This document shows, piece after piece, positions 26,729 to 35,618 of a DNA stretch of 57,347 nt. The first letter of the stretch is position 1. Every line of letters starts with the position of its first letter. The position numbers were made by a program, and so were the translations under genes. Location: contig SVHK01000006.1 in NCBI GenBank assembly GCA_015055865.1, forward strand, positions 1 through 57,347, in the 5' to 3' direction. A model generated the notes under the pieces. The model saw only the letters and a program-made list of their open reading frames with translations. It did not search any database and was not told the DNA's origin. Origin of the DNA: Clostridiales bacterium. Its GTDB lineage: Bacteria; Bacillota; Clostridia; Christensenellales; Borkfalkiaceae.

Positions 26729-26752
26729 CCCTCGACGACAATCGAGGGGGAA
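26729..26752. other. GC-rich hairpin after gdhA
   Basis: CCCCCTCG pairs with CGAGGGGG around ACGACAAT, about 40 bp past the gdhA stop. There is no T-run on the minus strand, so it is more likely an mRNA 3'-end stabiliser or a weak terminator. Confidence 0.45.
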
Positions 26753-26791
26753 GTATAGAAAATCAAAGAATATAAAAATAAGGATTTTTAA

Positions 26792-28224
<1,433 letters not shown>

Positions 28225-28264
28225 GGAATTTTTATTGAAAAATTAAAAAAAGTTATAAAAATAA

Positions 28265-28293
28265 TTGCTTTTTTTAGTAAAAAGGAGTATAAT
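28265..28293 (+). promoter_or_regulatory. Promoter in front of the split tRNA-Arg
   Basis: -35 TTGCTT at 28265-28270, a 17-bp spacer and -10 TATAAT at 28288-28293, about 50 bp before the tRNA 5' half. This argues that the half-gene was once a normal tRNA transcription unit. Confidence 0.6.
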
Positions 28294-28344
28294 AGTAAGG
28301 AAAAATTATATTAATATAAACACTGCTTATACCAATAAATATTT

Positions 28345-28391
28345 GCTTCCGTAGTTAAATGGATATAACAGTCCCCTCCTAAGGGCTGAGT
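28345..28391 (+). pseudogene. 5' half of a tRNA-Arg (CCU) gene, interrupted
   Basis: GCTTCCG followed by the D-arm TAGTTAAATGGATATAAC and the anticodon region CCTCCTAAGGGCT reads as the 5' half of tRNA-Arg(CCU); after GGCT the T-arm and acceptor 3' strand are missing. The matching 3' half lies 3.1 kb away at 31448-31491 and shares the 12-bp core CTCCTAAGGGCT. The acceptor strands can pair with three G-U wobbles. The downstream GCTGA/TCGGC hairpin with a T-run may now terminate this stub. Confidence 0.75.
28376..28387 (+). repeat. Left 12-bp att-like core
   Basis: CTCCTAAGGGCT, identical to 31448-31459, lies at the anticodon loop and 3' anticodon stem of the split tRNA-Arg. A direct repeat at this place is what site-specific integration into a tRNA anticodon region leaves. 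Confidence 0.55.
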
Positions 28392-28631
28392 AGAGTCGGC
28401 TTTTTATTGTTAAAATGCTCAAAAAGTAGCAAAAATAGGGGTTAAAACCCCAAAAAAGTGCAATTTTTGGTAGTTCGTATTAATACGCTGGAATTGATTT
28501 GGAATTATTGATTTCAAAACGGCTAAATTTTAAGCCCTAAAAAACACCTAAATTTTTGCTCGAAAATTTTCAATTTGGAATTATTTTTGGAATTAAATAA
28601 GGGCAAAGTAGAGTCAAAATTTAATATAAAT

Positions 28632-28706
28632 GTACCCTTAGTTAAATGGATATAACGGAATCCTCCTAAGATTCTATTGGCAGTTCGATTCTGCCAGGGT
28701 ATACCA
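28632..28706 (+). tRNA. tRNA-Arg (CCT), complete copy
   Basis: Complete cloverleaf: acceptor GTACCCT with AGGGTAT (one G-U), anticodon stem-loop GAATC-CTCCTAA-GATTC, T-arm GGCAG-TTCGATT-CTGCC, discriminator A, encoded CCA. It shares the D-arm and anticodon loop with the split copy but differs elsewhere. It lies 245 bp inside the left core repeat, so it may be a cargo tRNA that replaces the interrupted gene. An inverted repeat (AAGAACGCCACGA) follows at 28707-28738. Confidence 0.9.
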
Positions 28707-28747
28707 AAGAACGCCACGAATCAATCGTGGCGTTCTTAGCATATTAA

Positions 28748-29278
28748 TTATTGGCTTTGTTTGTTATTTATACGAATAATTTGAGAGTTGTTGGATTTAA
28801 GTTTTATTATTTGATTTTCTTCGATATTAAAATTCCTAGCAAAGATATATATCATTTTCTTTTCTTGTGTTTTTACTGAAATACAATGGCATTCATATAT
28901 TCGGTACCGCAAAATGTTTAGTGTTGGATTAATGTGATAAAGATTTTCGCGGATATATATAAAACACAAAAGAATATGTATTAAAAATATAAAAATTATA
29001 TCGAATAATATATTAGTATAGGGTATAGCGAAAGCAGTTAAAACCAATAAGGAAAAATGAGTAAAATACTGTTCGCCTGTGTGATTTTTGTAATTAAGAA
29101 TTTTATATTCGATGCCCAAAGACCTTTTACTAAATTTTGATGTTCTAATAGCAATAAATATTGAAGCGATAACACCTAAAAGGAACAATTTTAAGTTTCC
29201 CCATTTGCCGTAAACTTGTTTTTTATACGGATGAGTGCGTTGATATTCAATTACTTCTTCAACTGTTAAGCCTTTCAT
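28748..29278 (-). CDS. Small membrane protein of unknown function (element cargo)
   Basis: A 176-aa protein that begins MKGLTVEEVIEYQRTHPYK. It has hydrophobic segments at about 28-45 and 77-112 (two or three membrane passes) and a polar C-terminal domain of about 60 residues. It is AT-rich and Ile/Asn/Tyr-rich, unlike the core genes around it, which points to horizontal origin. A GGAGG ribosome site lies upstream at slightly long spacing. I do not recognise the family. Confidence 0.65.
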   Translation of the reverse strand: MKGLTVEEVIEYQRTHPYKKQVYGKWGNLKLFLLGVIASIFIAIRTSKFSKRSLGIEYKILNYKNHTGEQYFTHFSLLVLTAFAIPYTNILFDIIFIFLIHILLCFIYIRENLYHINPTLNILRYRIYECHCISVKTQEKKMIYIFARNFNIEENQIIKLKSNNSQIIRINNKQSQ

Positions 29279-29614
29279 AAAACTTTCTTACCTCCAAGCG
29301 TTTCTCGTATTAACACGATTATCATATCCGAGAAAGAAAGTCAAGCTCTTTTACGTAAAAATTTGAAAATATTTTAAAAGAATTTTTTACTGCTACCAAA
29401 AAGGGTAGAGAAGTCGTTATAATTAATGAAGCGAAAATCGGGCTTCCCGATTGTTCTTAGGAAGAGGACAGAATTGGCAAAAATCGGGCGATTTTGGCAA
29501 TTCTCTTTACCTGCTTTCTAAAACTACGAAATTGCCATTTGGTGCATTTCCTTATCCTGCTCTATAAAATATGGTATTTTGGTGCAGTGGACAAACCTTT
29601 TGCTTGTAAGTTCT
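29279..29614. other. Non-coding stretch inside the tRNA-Arg insert
   Basis: No convincing frame on either strand. It contains inverted segments such as AATCGGG/CCCGATT near 29435-29452 and the repeated ATTTTGG/GGTGCA words near 29540-29585. Nothing else stands out. Confidence 0.4.
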
Positions 29615-30298
29615 TTACGTTGTTATTCCGTTTGCTTGTCTAAATTTTTCTACGATTCGGTACGTTGATTGAGTCTTTACGTCGCTATTATTTAGAATAA
29701 ACTCTCTTAATTTGTTAAGGTCAACGCCTTGTAAAATTGGATTGTTTTCGTTTAAGTTTCCGTAAAGATTAAACTCGTTTTTAAGTTTTTCAATCGTTAT
29801 AGGTTCGCTTTCGGTAGGAGAGACGTCAACGGTTTTCTTGGTTTTACCGCCTTTGCTTCCAGCTGTTTTTCGAATCTTTGAAAGTTCTAACTTGCGCTTT
29901 GCTATGTTGAAATACGCATCGATAGGTGGTTTAAGTTTAGGCTTATCTTCTCCTAAAAACATAAACGCACATATTGCTTTTATGTAAGCTGCGCACTCGC
30001 TATCCGTCATTAAATCTAAAGCAAGGTAGAAGTTTTCTTGAAAGTAAAAATACTTTCTATCACGCATTAATGCACGTGGTACGGTTTCGTTTACTTCAAA
30101 TTCTTTGTCGGCAGTAAGTAGTTCTTCAATGCAACTCCAAGCGTATTTTTCATCAGCCTCGGCAAGTTGTTCTAACGGTTCATCGGTATAAATAAACTTG
30201 CAAATTCGCTTAATCATACGTCCGGCTTTTTCGTCTGATAGGGTATTTAGAGCGTCTAAATACTCATCATAAAAGATAAATGTTTTTAATTTGTTCAA
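29615..30298 (-). CDS. DUF6291-like protein (phage/plasmid replication-associated)
   Basis: A 227-aa protein starting with TTG behind a perfect AGGAGG (plus 30305-30310). Residues 1-65 and about 80-135 are two copies of the same motif (FYDEYLDALNTLSDEKAGRMIKRICKFIY and FYLALDLMTDSECAAYIKAICAFMF, each read across a break), a pattern known from DUF6291 proteins in clostridial phages and integrative elements near replication genes. A Lys-rich linker and a C-terminal helical region follow. It supports a mobile origin for this insert. Confidence 0.75.
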   Translation of the reverse strand: MNKLKTFIFYDEYLDALNTLSDEKAGRMIKRICKFIYTDEPLEQLAEADEKYAWSCIEELLTADKEFEVNETVPRALMRDRKYFYFQENFYLALDLMTDSECAAYIKAICAFMFLGEDKPKLKPPIDAYFNIAKRKLELSKIRKTAGSKGGKTKKTVDVSPTESEPITIEKLKNEFNLYGNLNENNPILQGVDLNKLREFILNNSDVKTQSTYRIVEKFRQANGITT

Positions 30299-30589
30299 TG
30301 TTTTCCTCCTAAATTTTATTTTTGTAGAATGTTTATAGGCGTATCTGCGTTGCCTTTTTAGTTAGCACATAGGCATCACCTCCTTAAAATTATTTATTTA
30401 ACCCTTTCACTAAAAGGGGCTATTTTTAAGCAAAAGTTTAGGCTAAAACTGAAAATTTATTTTCTAATTATCAAGCTGTTAAAACGCCGAAAATATTCCG
30501 TCGCAAATTTATCCCCTCAATAGGTAGGCAGCGAAAACGCTAAAAACTTAACCTTTTTTAAAAAGTTTTTTCCTTTCACTATAGCCTCT

Positions 30590-31105
30590 AGAAAATTTGA
30601 GCCTAAAATTCCTGAAGCAACGCATGGGGAAGGTCGTAAGCCTTATATGACGGTAAGACAAACCATATCAAAGTATCCTGTGATTAGCGCAGGAGAAGAA
30701 AATAAGCTTATTCCTAATCATAGGTGTGCGAATTTAAAGCCCATCCTTTTAGAAAGACTTAGTTATACACCACATGATGGTGGGAGCCGTACTGATTGGC
30801 CAGACAGGCTGGTTCTTGCTTGCCATAAAACCTTTAAGGGACATACTGACGTTTATGGTAGAATGAAATGGGACGAACCATCTCCAACGTTAACCGTTAA
30901 ATGTTTTAGTCTTTCAAACGGCAGATTTGGTCATCCAGAACAAGATAGGGCTATATCTTTGAGAGAGGCGGCAGCGTTACAAACTTTTGCTGACGATTAT
31001 GTTTTTTACGGTAGCGTCCAAGAAATTGGCAAGCAGATTGGTAATGCCGTACCAGTATTATTGGCTAAAGTTCTTGGTAAATATATTTTAGCTAATCATA
31101 ATTAA
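30590..31105 (+). pseudogene. C-terminal remnant of a DNA (cytosine-5) methyltransferase
   Basis: The frame is in phase from about 30590 (RKFEPKIPEATHGEGRKPY) through 31105. It carries the target-recognition region and the last conserved motifs (PSPTLTVKCFSL; HPEQDRAISLREAAALQTF; IGKQIGNAVP, motif X). The catalytic Pro-Cys motif and SAM-binding N-terminal half are absent, and no start codon with ribosome site exists upstream. No cognate restriction endonuclease is visible. It is a leftover of a restriction-modification or orphan methyltransferase gene. Confidence 0.85.
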
Positions 31106-31447
31106 TTTCTGTTTCGGCAAGTTGTTAAGGCAGTAGCCCGTAACACGATTTGCGAAGGGAGTGAAAAATAACTAAAAATCGGGTTTTGCAATTCCAGATT
31201 AATTCCAAAAAGTGGGGGATGACTACATTTGAGATTCTATTTGGTGCGATTCTCAACGGGAGTGGCGAAATTTTGGGATTCAATTTTTCCGATTTGGAAT
31301 AGAAATTGAATTATTTTCATCAGAAAAGTTAGAAAACGATAGAAATTTTTCGTAACGATACGAATTTTTCGAAACAATTTATTTGACAAAACGAATTTTA
31401 TGTTTGACTTTTAATATAAAAGATTTAATTTCTAAGCACATTTCAAA
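31106..31447. other. Non-coding AT-rich stretch before the right core repeat
   Basis: No convincing gene. A 27-codon frame at 31219-31302 (MTTFEILFGAILNGSG) has a G-rich sequence immediately before it but no proper RBS spacing; I did not call it. Confidence 0.4.
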
Positions 31448-31459
31448 CTCCTAAGGGCT
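31448..31459 (+). repeat. Right 12-bp att-like core
   Basis: CTCCTAAGGGCT, the second copy of the core at 28376-28387, placed at the start of the detached tRNA 3' half. Confidence 0.55.
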
Positions 31460-31491
31460 AGTTGTGGGTTCGATTCCCGCTGGGAGTACCA
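31448..31491 (+). pseudogene. 3' half of a tRNA-Arg (CCU) gene
   Basis: From the anticodon loop onward: CTCCTAAGGGCT, T-arm GTGGG-TTCGATT-CCCGC, acceptor TGGGAGT, discriminator A, CCA. There is no 5' half upstream, only AT-rich DNA. The acceptor matches the 28345 half better than the complete tRNA at 28632. A normal terminator still follows, as expected for the original tRNA gene. Confidence 0.8.
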
Positions 31492-31518
31492 AAAAAACCA
31501 CATTTTTTGTGGTTTTTT
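31491..31518 (+). terminator. Terminator after the tRNA-Arg 3' half
   Basis: ACCACA pairs with TGTGGT within A-rich and T-rich arms, followed by six T. Confidence 0.8.
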
Positions 31519-31714
31519 ACTATTTTTATGGCAAAAATCGGTCGTTTTTGGAATAATTTTGAACTATTCCACTATATCCACCCACTAATATTAATTTAGA
31601 GTGTATTAAATCAACTTTGGTTAAGCCTTTACTTGATAAGAAAGCATCAATCTTTTCGGCATCTCTACGAGGGATGCTCGTCCCCCAAACTTTATTCAAT
31701 TACCTCCAAGTTTT

Positions 31715-31954
31715 TTAATCTAATTCTTTGTACCAGATGTAGTAATTCATTTCGATTTCACGTTTTTCAAAACCGGTACTTTGACCTGCTGAGTTTTTGG
31801 TTTCAAACTCTATTTCTTTTACTTCGTAGTAAGCACCTTTGTATTCGTTGCTTGTGTTGATTACCTTGTGGCAATTTTGAACACAATCTTCAAACACTCT
31901 TATATAAGGCTTTTGATTTTTGCCTTTCGGCGGGAAATAGTAGCACCGTTCGGG
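31715..31954 (-). pseudogene. 5'-truncated hypothetical gene fragment
   Basis: An 80-codon open stretch on the minus strand without a credible start (YYFPPKGKNQKPYIRVFEDC, then NSAGQSTGFEKREIEMNYYIW and a stop). It reads like a real protein C-terminus, possibly a phage or element hypothetical; family not recognised. Confidence 0.45.
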
Positions 31955-32101
31955 TTATGTATTTACATTTTTGGTTCTAATTGGCAAAGTCAACAAGAGA
32001 AGAAAATTAGTGCGTTGGAATAAATAAAAAGAGCCAAGCAATTTTCATTACTTGACTCAGATTATCTATTTGGCTATAATATATTTAAGTGCTAATTTTA
32101 G

Positions 32102-32272
32102 GAACGCAATTGTGAGAAAGGAAAGCCGATCATAGTATCTCATAATGCCGTTCGGTATGATTTTTTGTTTTCCAATAATGATTTTAAAATAGTAGGCTAT
32201 GAATATCTATACGACGAGGCTATAAAAGTCGGTAGCGATCACTCTGCTATTGTCGCCGAATTTGTAATTTGA
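32102..32272 (+). pseudogene. C-terminal fragment of an endonuclease/exonuclease/phosphatase-family protein
   Basis: A 57-codon stretch open from 32102 to the TGA at 32270-32272 reads KPIIVSHNAVRYDFLFSN, IVGYEYLYDEAI and ends GSDHSAIVAEFVI. The SDHSAIVAEF ending with its catalytic Asp-His is the hallmark last motif of the EEP superfamily. There is no start codon or upstream domain, so it is a remnant. Confidence 0.7.
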
Positions 32273-32306
32273 TATACAAGAAGTTCATAAATATCTAAAA
32301 ATCTTT

Positions 32307-32336
32307 TGCATAAATTGTAATAAGCGAAACATACTA
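32307..32336 (+). promoter_or_regulatory. SigG-like promoter of the DUF378 gene
   Basis: TGCATA at 32307-32312, a 17-bp spacer and CATACTA at 32330-32336 match the forespore SigG consensus (TGMATA, CATNMTA) well. The predicted start would lie almost at the AGGAGGG ribosome site, a very short leader. Confidence 0.55.
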
Positions 32337-32354
32337 TCGTCAGGAGGGAAAGTT

Positions 32355-32579
32355 ATGAGATTAGCTAATATTATTGCTTATATTTTAGTTATTGTCGGCG
32401 CTGTAAACTGGGGCTTGTTTGGTCTTTTTGACTTTAACCTTGTTTCGATGGTATTCAACGGCGCGAGAGCAACGGGTTCGATTATCACTTACTCGATTAT
32501 CGCTCTTTCCGCGCTTTGGCTTATCATCTCGCCGTTCATGACGGGTGGCGCTATCCGCTTTACTGACCGCGAGGCGTAA
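32355..32579 (+). CDS. DUF378 family small membrane protein
   Basis: A 74-aa protein with two membrane segments (about 5-25 and 42-62) and the family's VIVGAVNWGLFGLF signature. A strong AGGAGGG ribosome site precedes it. The Bacillus relative is YuzA. The SigG-like promoter suggests expression in the forespore. Function unknown. Confidence 0.88.
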   Translation: MRLANIIAYILVIVGAVNWGLFGLFDFNLVSMVFNGARATGSIITYSIIALSALWLIISPFMTGGAIRFTDREA

Positions 32580-32593
32580 TTGCAAAACAACGG

Positions 32594-32637
32594 AAAAATC
32601 CGACTTTCTCGTTTGTAACGAAAAAGCCGGATTTTTT
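32594..32637. terminator. Terminator between DUF378 and the araC-type gene
   Basis: AAAATCCGaCTTT pairs with AAAGcCGGATTTT with a long loop; A- and T-tracts on both sides suit both convergent genes. Confidence 0.75.
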
Positions 32638-32644
32638 CATTGAT

Positions 32645-33532
32645 TTAATTTTTATTTTGGTGGATTTTTTTATACTGCAACGGGGTATAACCCGTTGTTT
32701 TTTTGAACGTTTTAGAAAAATAATTAGGCGAGTCAAAAGCAAATTCTTCGGAGATTTGCGTGACAGTCATATCTGTTTTTCGTAACAGTTTCTTGGCACG
32801 GTCTATTTTTAAATTGGTAAAATACGCCATAATCGTTTTACCGGTCGTTGCTTTAAATTGTCGAAATAAATAAGAACGGTTATAATTTAATTTTTCGCAT
32901 AAATCCTTGATACTCAAATTCCCTTTAACGTTTTCGTTTAAAATTTCAATAATCCGTTTCGTGATTTGTCCGTCAAAATCTTCTTTAAATAAAAAAGTTT
33001 CGTTAGAGTTTTCTTTTTCAGTTTCGTTGCGCATTAAATTAATTAATAAAATTTCTAATAAATTTTTAATCAATTGTTGTCCGCCAAGCGTAGGGCGTTC
33101 GCGAAGTTCCATCCTTTTTAAATCAGGATTCGAATAGGGTAAATCGAACGTCTTTTTGCTTTCTTCTATAATCATATATACAAACTTGCGCAAATCCTTA
33201 TCAAGGTTGAGCTTTTTTTCTTCAAAGAACCTTATTGCTTCGCTTTTACAGACAAACGAAATAATAAACACGTTCGGTGCTTTCTTTTCATTCGCTGATA
33301 AAGTATGAAATTCGTTAGGTTTATGGAATAATAATTCCCCTTCGTTTAAAATTATTTCTTTACCGTTTGCCGTACACACGATAGACTCTTTGTCTGCGTA
33401 AACAAGTTCCCAAAAGTCGTGGCTTTCACCTTTACTTGCAAAATTTTTGTCAAATTCAAAATAATGAATAGTAACTATTTTGCTAACCAAAAGTAAATTT
33501 TCAATTTTGTGTTTGTAATAGTTTTGTTTCAT
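32645..33532 (-). CDS. AraC-family transcriptional regulator
   Basis: A 295-aa protein. The N-terminal cupin-like sensor domain (HDFWELVYADKESIVC, NEGELLFHKPNEFHTL) would bind a small ligand, probably a sugar. The C-terminal about 100 residues hold two helix-turn-helix motifs (SIKDLCEKLNYNRSYLFRQFK and VTQISEEFAFDSPNYFSKTFK) and the GYTPLQYKK ending. It diverges from the PIG-L/NagB-like/PfkB/aldolase genes and is the obvious candidate regulator. The ATG follows the -10 box by only 6 bases, so the mRNA should be leaderless. Confidence 0.93.
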   Translation of the reverse strand: MKQNYYKHKIENLLLVSKIVTIHYFEFDKNFASKGESHDFWELVYADKESIVCTANGKEIILNEGELLFHKPNEFHTLSANEKKAPNVFIISFVCKSEAIRFFEEKKLNLDKDLRKFVYMIIEESKKTFDLPYSNPDLKRMELRERPTLGGQQLIKNLLEILLINLMRNETEKENSNETFLFKEDFDGQITKRIIEILNENVKGNLSIKDLCEKLNYNRSYLFRQFKATTGKTIMAYFTNLKIDRAKKLLRKTDMTVTQISEEFAFDSPNYFSKTFKKTTGYTPLQYKKIHQNKN

Positions 33533-33538
33533 AATAGT

Positions 33539-33567
33539 ATTATAGTCTATTTCAATAAAAATGTCAA
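33539..33567 (-). promoter_or_regulatory. Promoter of the araC-type gene, predicted leaderless
   Basis: Minus strand: perfect -35 TTGACA (plus 33562-33567), a 17-bp spacer and perfect -10 TATAAT (plus 33539-33544). ACTATT then separates it from the ATG at 33532-33530. There is no Shine-Dalgarno, and transcription should start at or next to the start codon. Confidence 0.8.
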
Positions 33568-33624
33568 TTAATCTCGGGTAAAATTATAGTGTATTTTTTT
33601 ACTCTTTTTGTATATTATGAGCTA

Positions 33625-33653
33625 TTGAAACGTTTCGAAAAATATGGTATCAT
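33625..33653 (+). promoter_or_regulatory. Promoter and palindromic operator of the amino-sugar genes
   Basis: -35 TTGAAA at 33625-33630, a 17-bp spacer and -10 TATCAT at 33648-33653. The perfect palindrome GAAACGTTTC (33627-33636) overlaps the -35 and the spacer, the place a repressor would block. It resembles LacI-type operator half-sites, but no LacI gene is in the window. Confidence 0.7.
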
Positions 33654-33705
33654 ATAAACGAAAAAAATAAGTGGATAGTTAGTCACAATAAAAAGGAGAG
33701 AGTTT

Positions 33706-34410
33706 ATGAGAGTATTAGCTATTGGTGCGCATCCTGATGACATCGAAATCGCTTGTAGCGGTACGTTGGCAAAATGCGTTAAGCGTGGAGATACTGTTAT
33801 TGTTTGCCACGTTTCCAGCGGTAATTTGGGGCACGTCGTAATTCCGCCCGACGAACTTCGCGTTATTCGTGCAAACGAAGCAAAAAAGGCGGGGGCAATG
33901 GCTGGGATTGAAGTTATTTGCGCCGGCTTTGACGATTTAGAGATTTATGATAACAATAAAGAAGCGAGAGACAAGCTCGTGGATATTATCAAATATGCAA
34001 ATCCCGACTTTATTATTACGCATAACCCCGACGACTATATGCCCGACCATACGGCTGTGGCTCGGTTGGTATTTGACGCAAGCTTTACGGCTACTTTACC
34101 TAATTATAAAAGTAAATATAAAGAACCTGCAAAATTGGTGCCCATCTATTATATGGACACTCTTGCAGGCGTGAATTTTAACCCCACTGAATTTGTTGAT
34201 ATTTCCGAAGAAATAGATTTGAAAATCAATATGCTTGAATGTCATGAAAGCCAACTCGTTTGGATGCGTGAACACGACGGCATCGACTTCGCGGATATGG
34301 TAAAGACCTGCTCTCGCTATCGCGGTTATCAATGTGGGGCGGATTATGCGGAAGGTTTTAGACAATGTCAGGTGTATTTAAAGGGTACGACAAAAAGATT
34401 ATTACCGTAA
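33706..34410 (+). CDS. PIG-L/LmbE-family N-deacetylase
   Basis: A 234-aa zinc-dependent deacetylase that acts on N-acetylated sugars or related compounds. The first zinc/catalytic motif AHPDD is at residues 8-12, and the second, HNPDDYMPDH, at 106-115. RBS AAGGAGAG. As first gene of a set with a NagB-like enzyme, a PfkB kinase and an aldolase, it probably removes an acetyl group from an amino sugar, a role NagA or AgaA has in other operons. Substrate not known. Confidence 0.92.
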   Translation: MRVLAIGAHPDDIEIACSGTLAKCVKRGDTVIVCHVSSGNLGHVVIPPDELRVIRANEAKKAGAMAGIEVICAGFDDLEIYDNNKEARDKLVDIIKYANPDFIITHNPDDYMPDHTAVARLVFDASFTATLPNYKSKYKEPAKLVPIYYMDTLAGVNFNPTEFVDISEEIDLKINMLECHESQLVWMREHDGIDFADMVKTCSRYRGYQCGADYAEGFRQCQVYLKGTTKRLLP

Positions 34411-34600
34411 AACGGAGAATCCGCTACGCTATACTTCGTCGAGCGTTCGTTTTACTTAGTCGCGTACGATTCAGTACGCTCCTTGCATAAAACTTGCGCT
34501 TTCCTTGTCTAACTTGCGTCTTGCTCCGTTTTATCGCTCGCAAGAAGTTGGTCGAAAAATGAAAGCTGATATACTTCGTCAAACGTTCGTTTTACTTAGT
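34408..34600 (+). repeat. Repeat-rich spacer with hairpins between deacetylase and NagB-like genes
   Basis: A 30-bp sequence (ATACTTCGTC then CGTTCGTTTTACTTAGT) occurs at 34431-34460 and 34571-34600 with two mismatches. TAAAACGGAG (34408-34417) is inverted at 34524-34533, and GCGTAC-gattca-GTACGC (34462-34479) forms a hairpin. There is no frame. It may be a small miniature repeat element or a processing/attenuation site within the operon. Confidence 0.5.
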
Positions 34601-34665
34601 ATAATGTGGAAGTCCAAATAAAAAAATAAATAAAAATTAGCCGAAAGGCAAAGGAGAAAAATAAA

Positions 34666-35613
34666 ATGAATTTCAATTCAACGGTTAAAGGTAGTATGCT
34701 TGAAGGATTTTATCCTGCAGGCTGGGATTTTGATAAAATCGACGCGTGCATTGACGCGCCTGAAAATATAACGGAAAGACAAGCGTTTTGGAACGATAAG
34801 TTTACGCCCGTACAATGTGATAGTTTGGGCGAGTTTGAAACGTATATGGGACACGAAATCGCTATGCAAATCCGTTTGGCGAAAGAACGCAAAGAAAAAA
34901 TCGCGTTTATTCTTCCCGTAGGTCCTATGGGTATGTATAAGTGGGTCGTATATTTCTTGAAAGAATGGAAGGTTTCCTGTGAGCACGTGTACACGTTCAA
35001 TATGGACGAATGGGCGGATAGCGAAGGGAATACGCTCGCATCCGATAACCCCGGTGCTTTCCAATACGCTATGGAACAAGCGCTCTTTAATCCTTTGGGT
35101 GAATTGACCGTACCTAAGGCACAAAGAAACTTCGCTACGAAGACGAACCTTCCTACGTATCCTGAAAAGATTGCTGCGCTCAAAGCAGAAGGAGCAAAAC
35201 TCGTACTCGTTTACGGTATCGGTAGAATGTGCCATATCGCGTTCTGGGAACCGCATTTTGCGGCGGACTACGCAACGGCGGAAGAATGGGAAAAAGCGCC
35301 TTATAGAATTGCAGCGAAAATTCACCCCCTTACCGTTGAACAAAACGCTTTAACGAGCTTTAAATCGAGAACGACGCTCGTACCTTGTCGTGCGAATACT
35401 ATCGGGCCTGGCATCATTTTACAAGCGGATTACGCGATTGGTGGCGCAGACGGTACGCTTGGGCGCGGTATGCAATGGCAAGGAATGTCGCTTTGGATGA
35501 CGCTTCGTCACGGCAAAACGCCTTGGATTACTTCGTCGTATATTCCTACTATTGCAGGTAGATTGTTCTTCTTGAAAGACCTTGCCGGTCCGCTCGTAGC
35601 GGAATGTAATTAA
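34666..35613 (+). CDS. Glucosamine-6-phosphate deaminase/isomerase-like protein with altered active site
   Basis: A 315-aa protein of the NagB-like sugar isomerase fold. TFNMDEWAD (111-118) aligns with the NagB catalytic Asp72 region, and [13 protein letters not shown] (194-206) with the GxGxDGHIAFNEP signature. In the second, the Asp of the NagB Asp141-His143-Glu148 relay is Met198, while His200 and Glu205 remain. This points to a different substrate or an isomerase without deaminase chemistry. It lies in the deacetylase-kinase-aldolase set and ends 5 bp before the kinase gene. Confidence 0.82.
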   Translation: MNFNSTVKGSMLEGFYPAGWDFDKIDACIDAPENITERQAFWNDKFTPVQCDSLGEFETYMGHEIAMQIRLAKERKEKIAFILPVGPMGMYKWVVYFLKEWKVSCEHVYTFNMDEWADSEGNTLASDNPGAFQYAMEQALFNPLGELTVPKAQRNFATKTNLPTYPEKIAALKAEGAKLVLVYGIGRMCHIAFWEPHFAADYATAEEWEKAPYRIAAKIHPLTVEQNALTSFKSRTTLVPCRANTIGPGIILQADYAIGGADGTLGRGMQWQGMSLWMTLRHGKTPWITSSYIPTIAGRLFFLKDLAGPLVAECN

Positions 35614-35618
35614 TCGTT

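Noticed and set aside
28523-28717. 64-aa minus-strand frame across the complete tRNA-Arg
   Set aside because: It overlaps the tRNA on the opposite strand and has no ribosome site.
31219-31302. 27-codon frame before the right core repeat
   Set aside because: Too short, and the G-run is directly against the ATG; no independent support.
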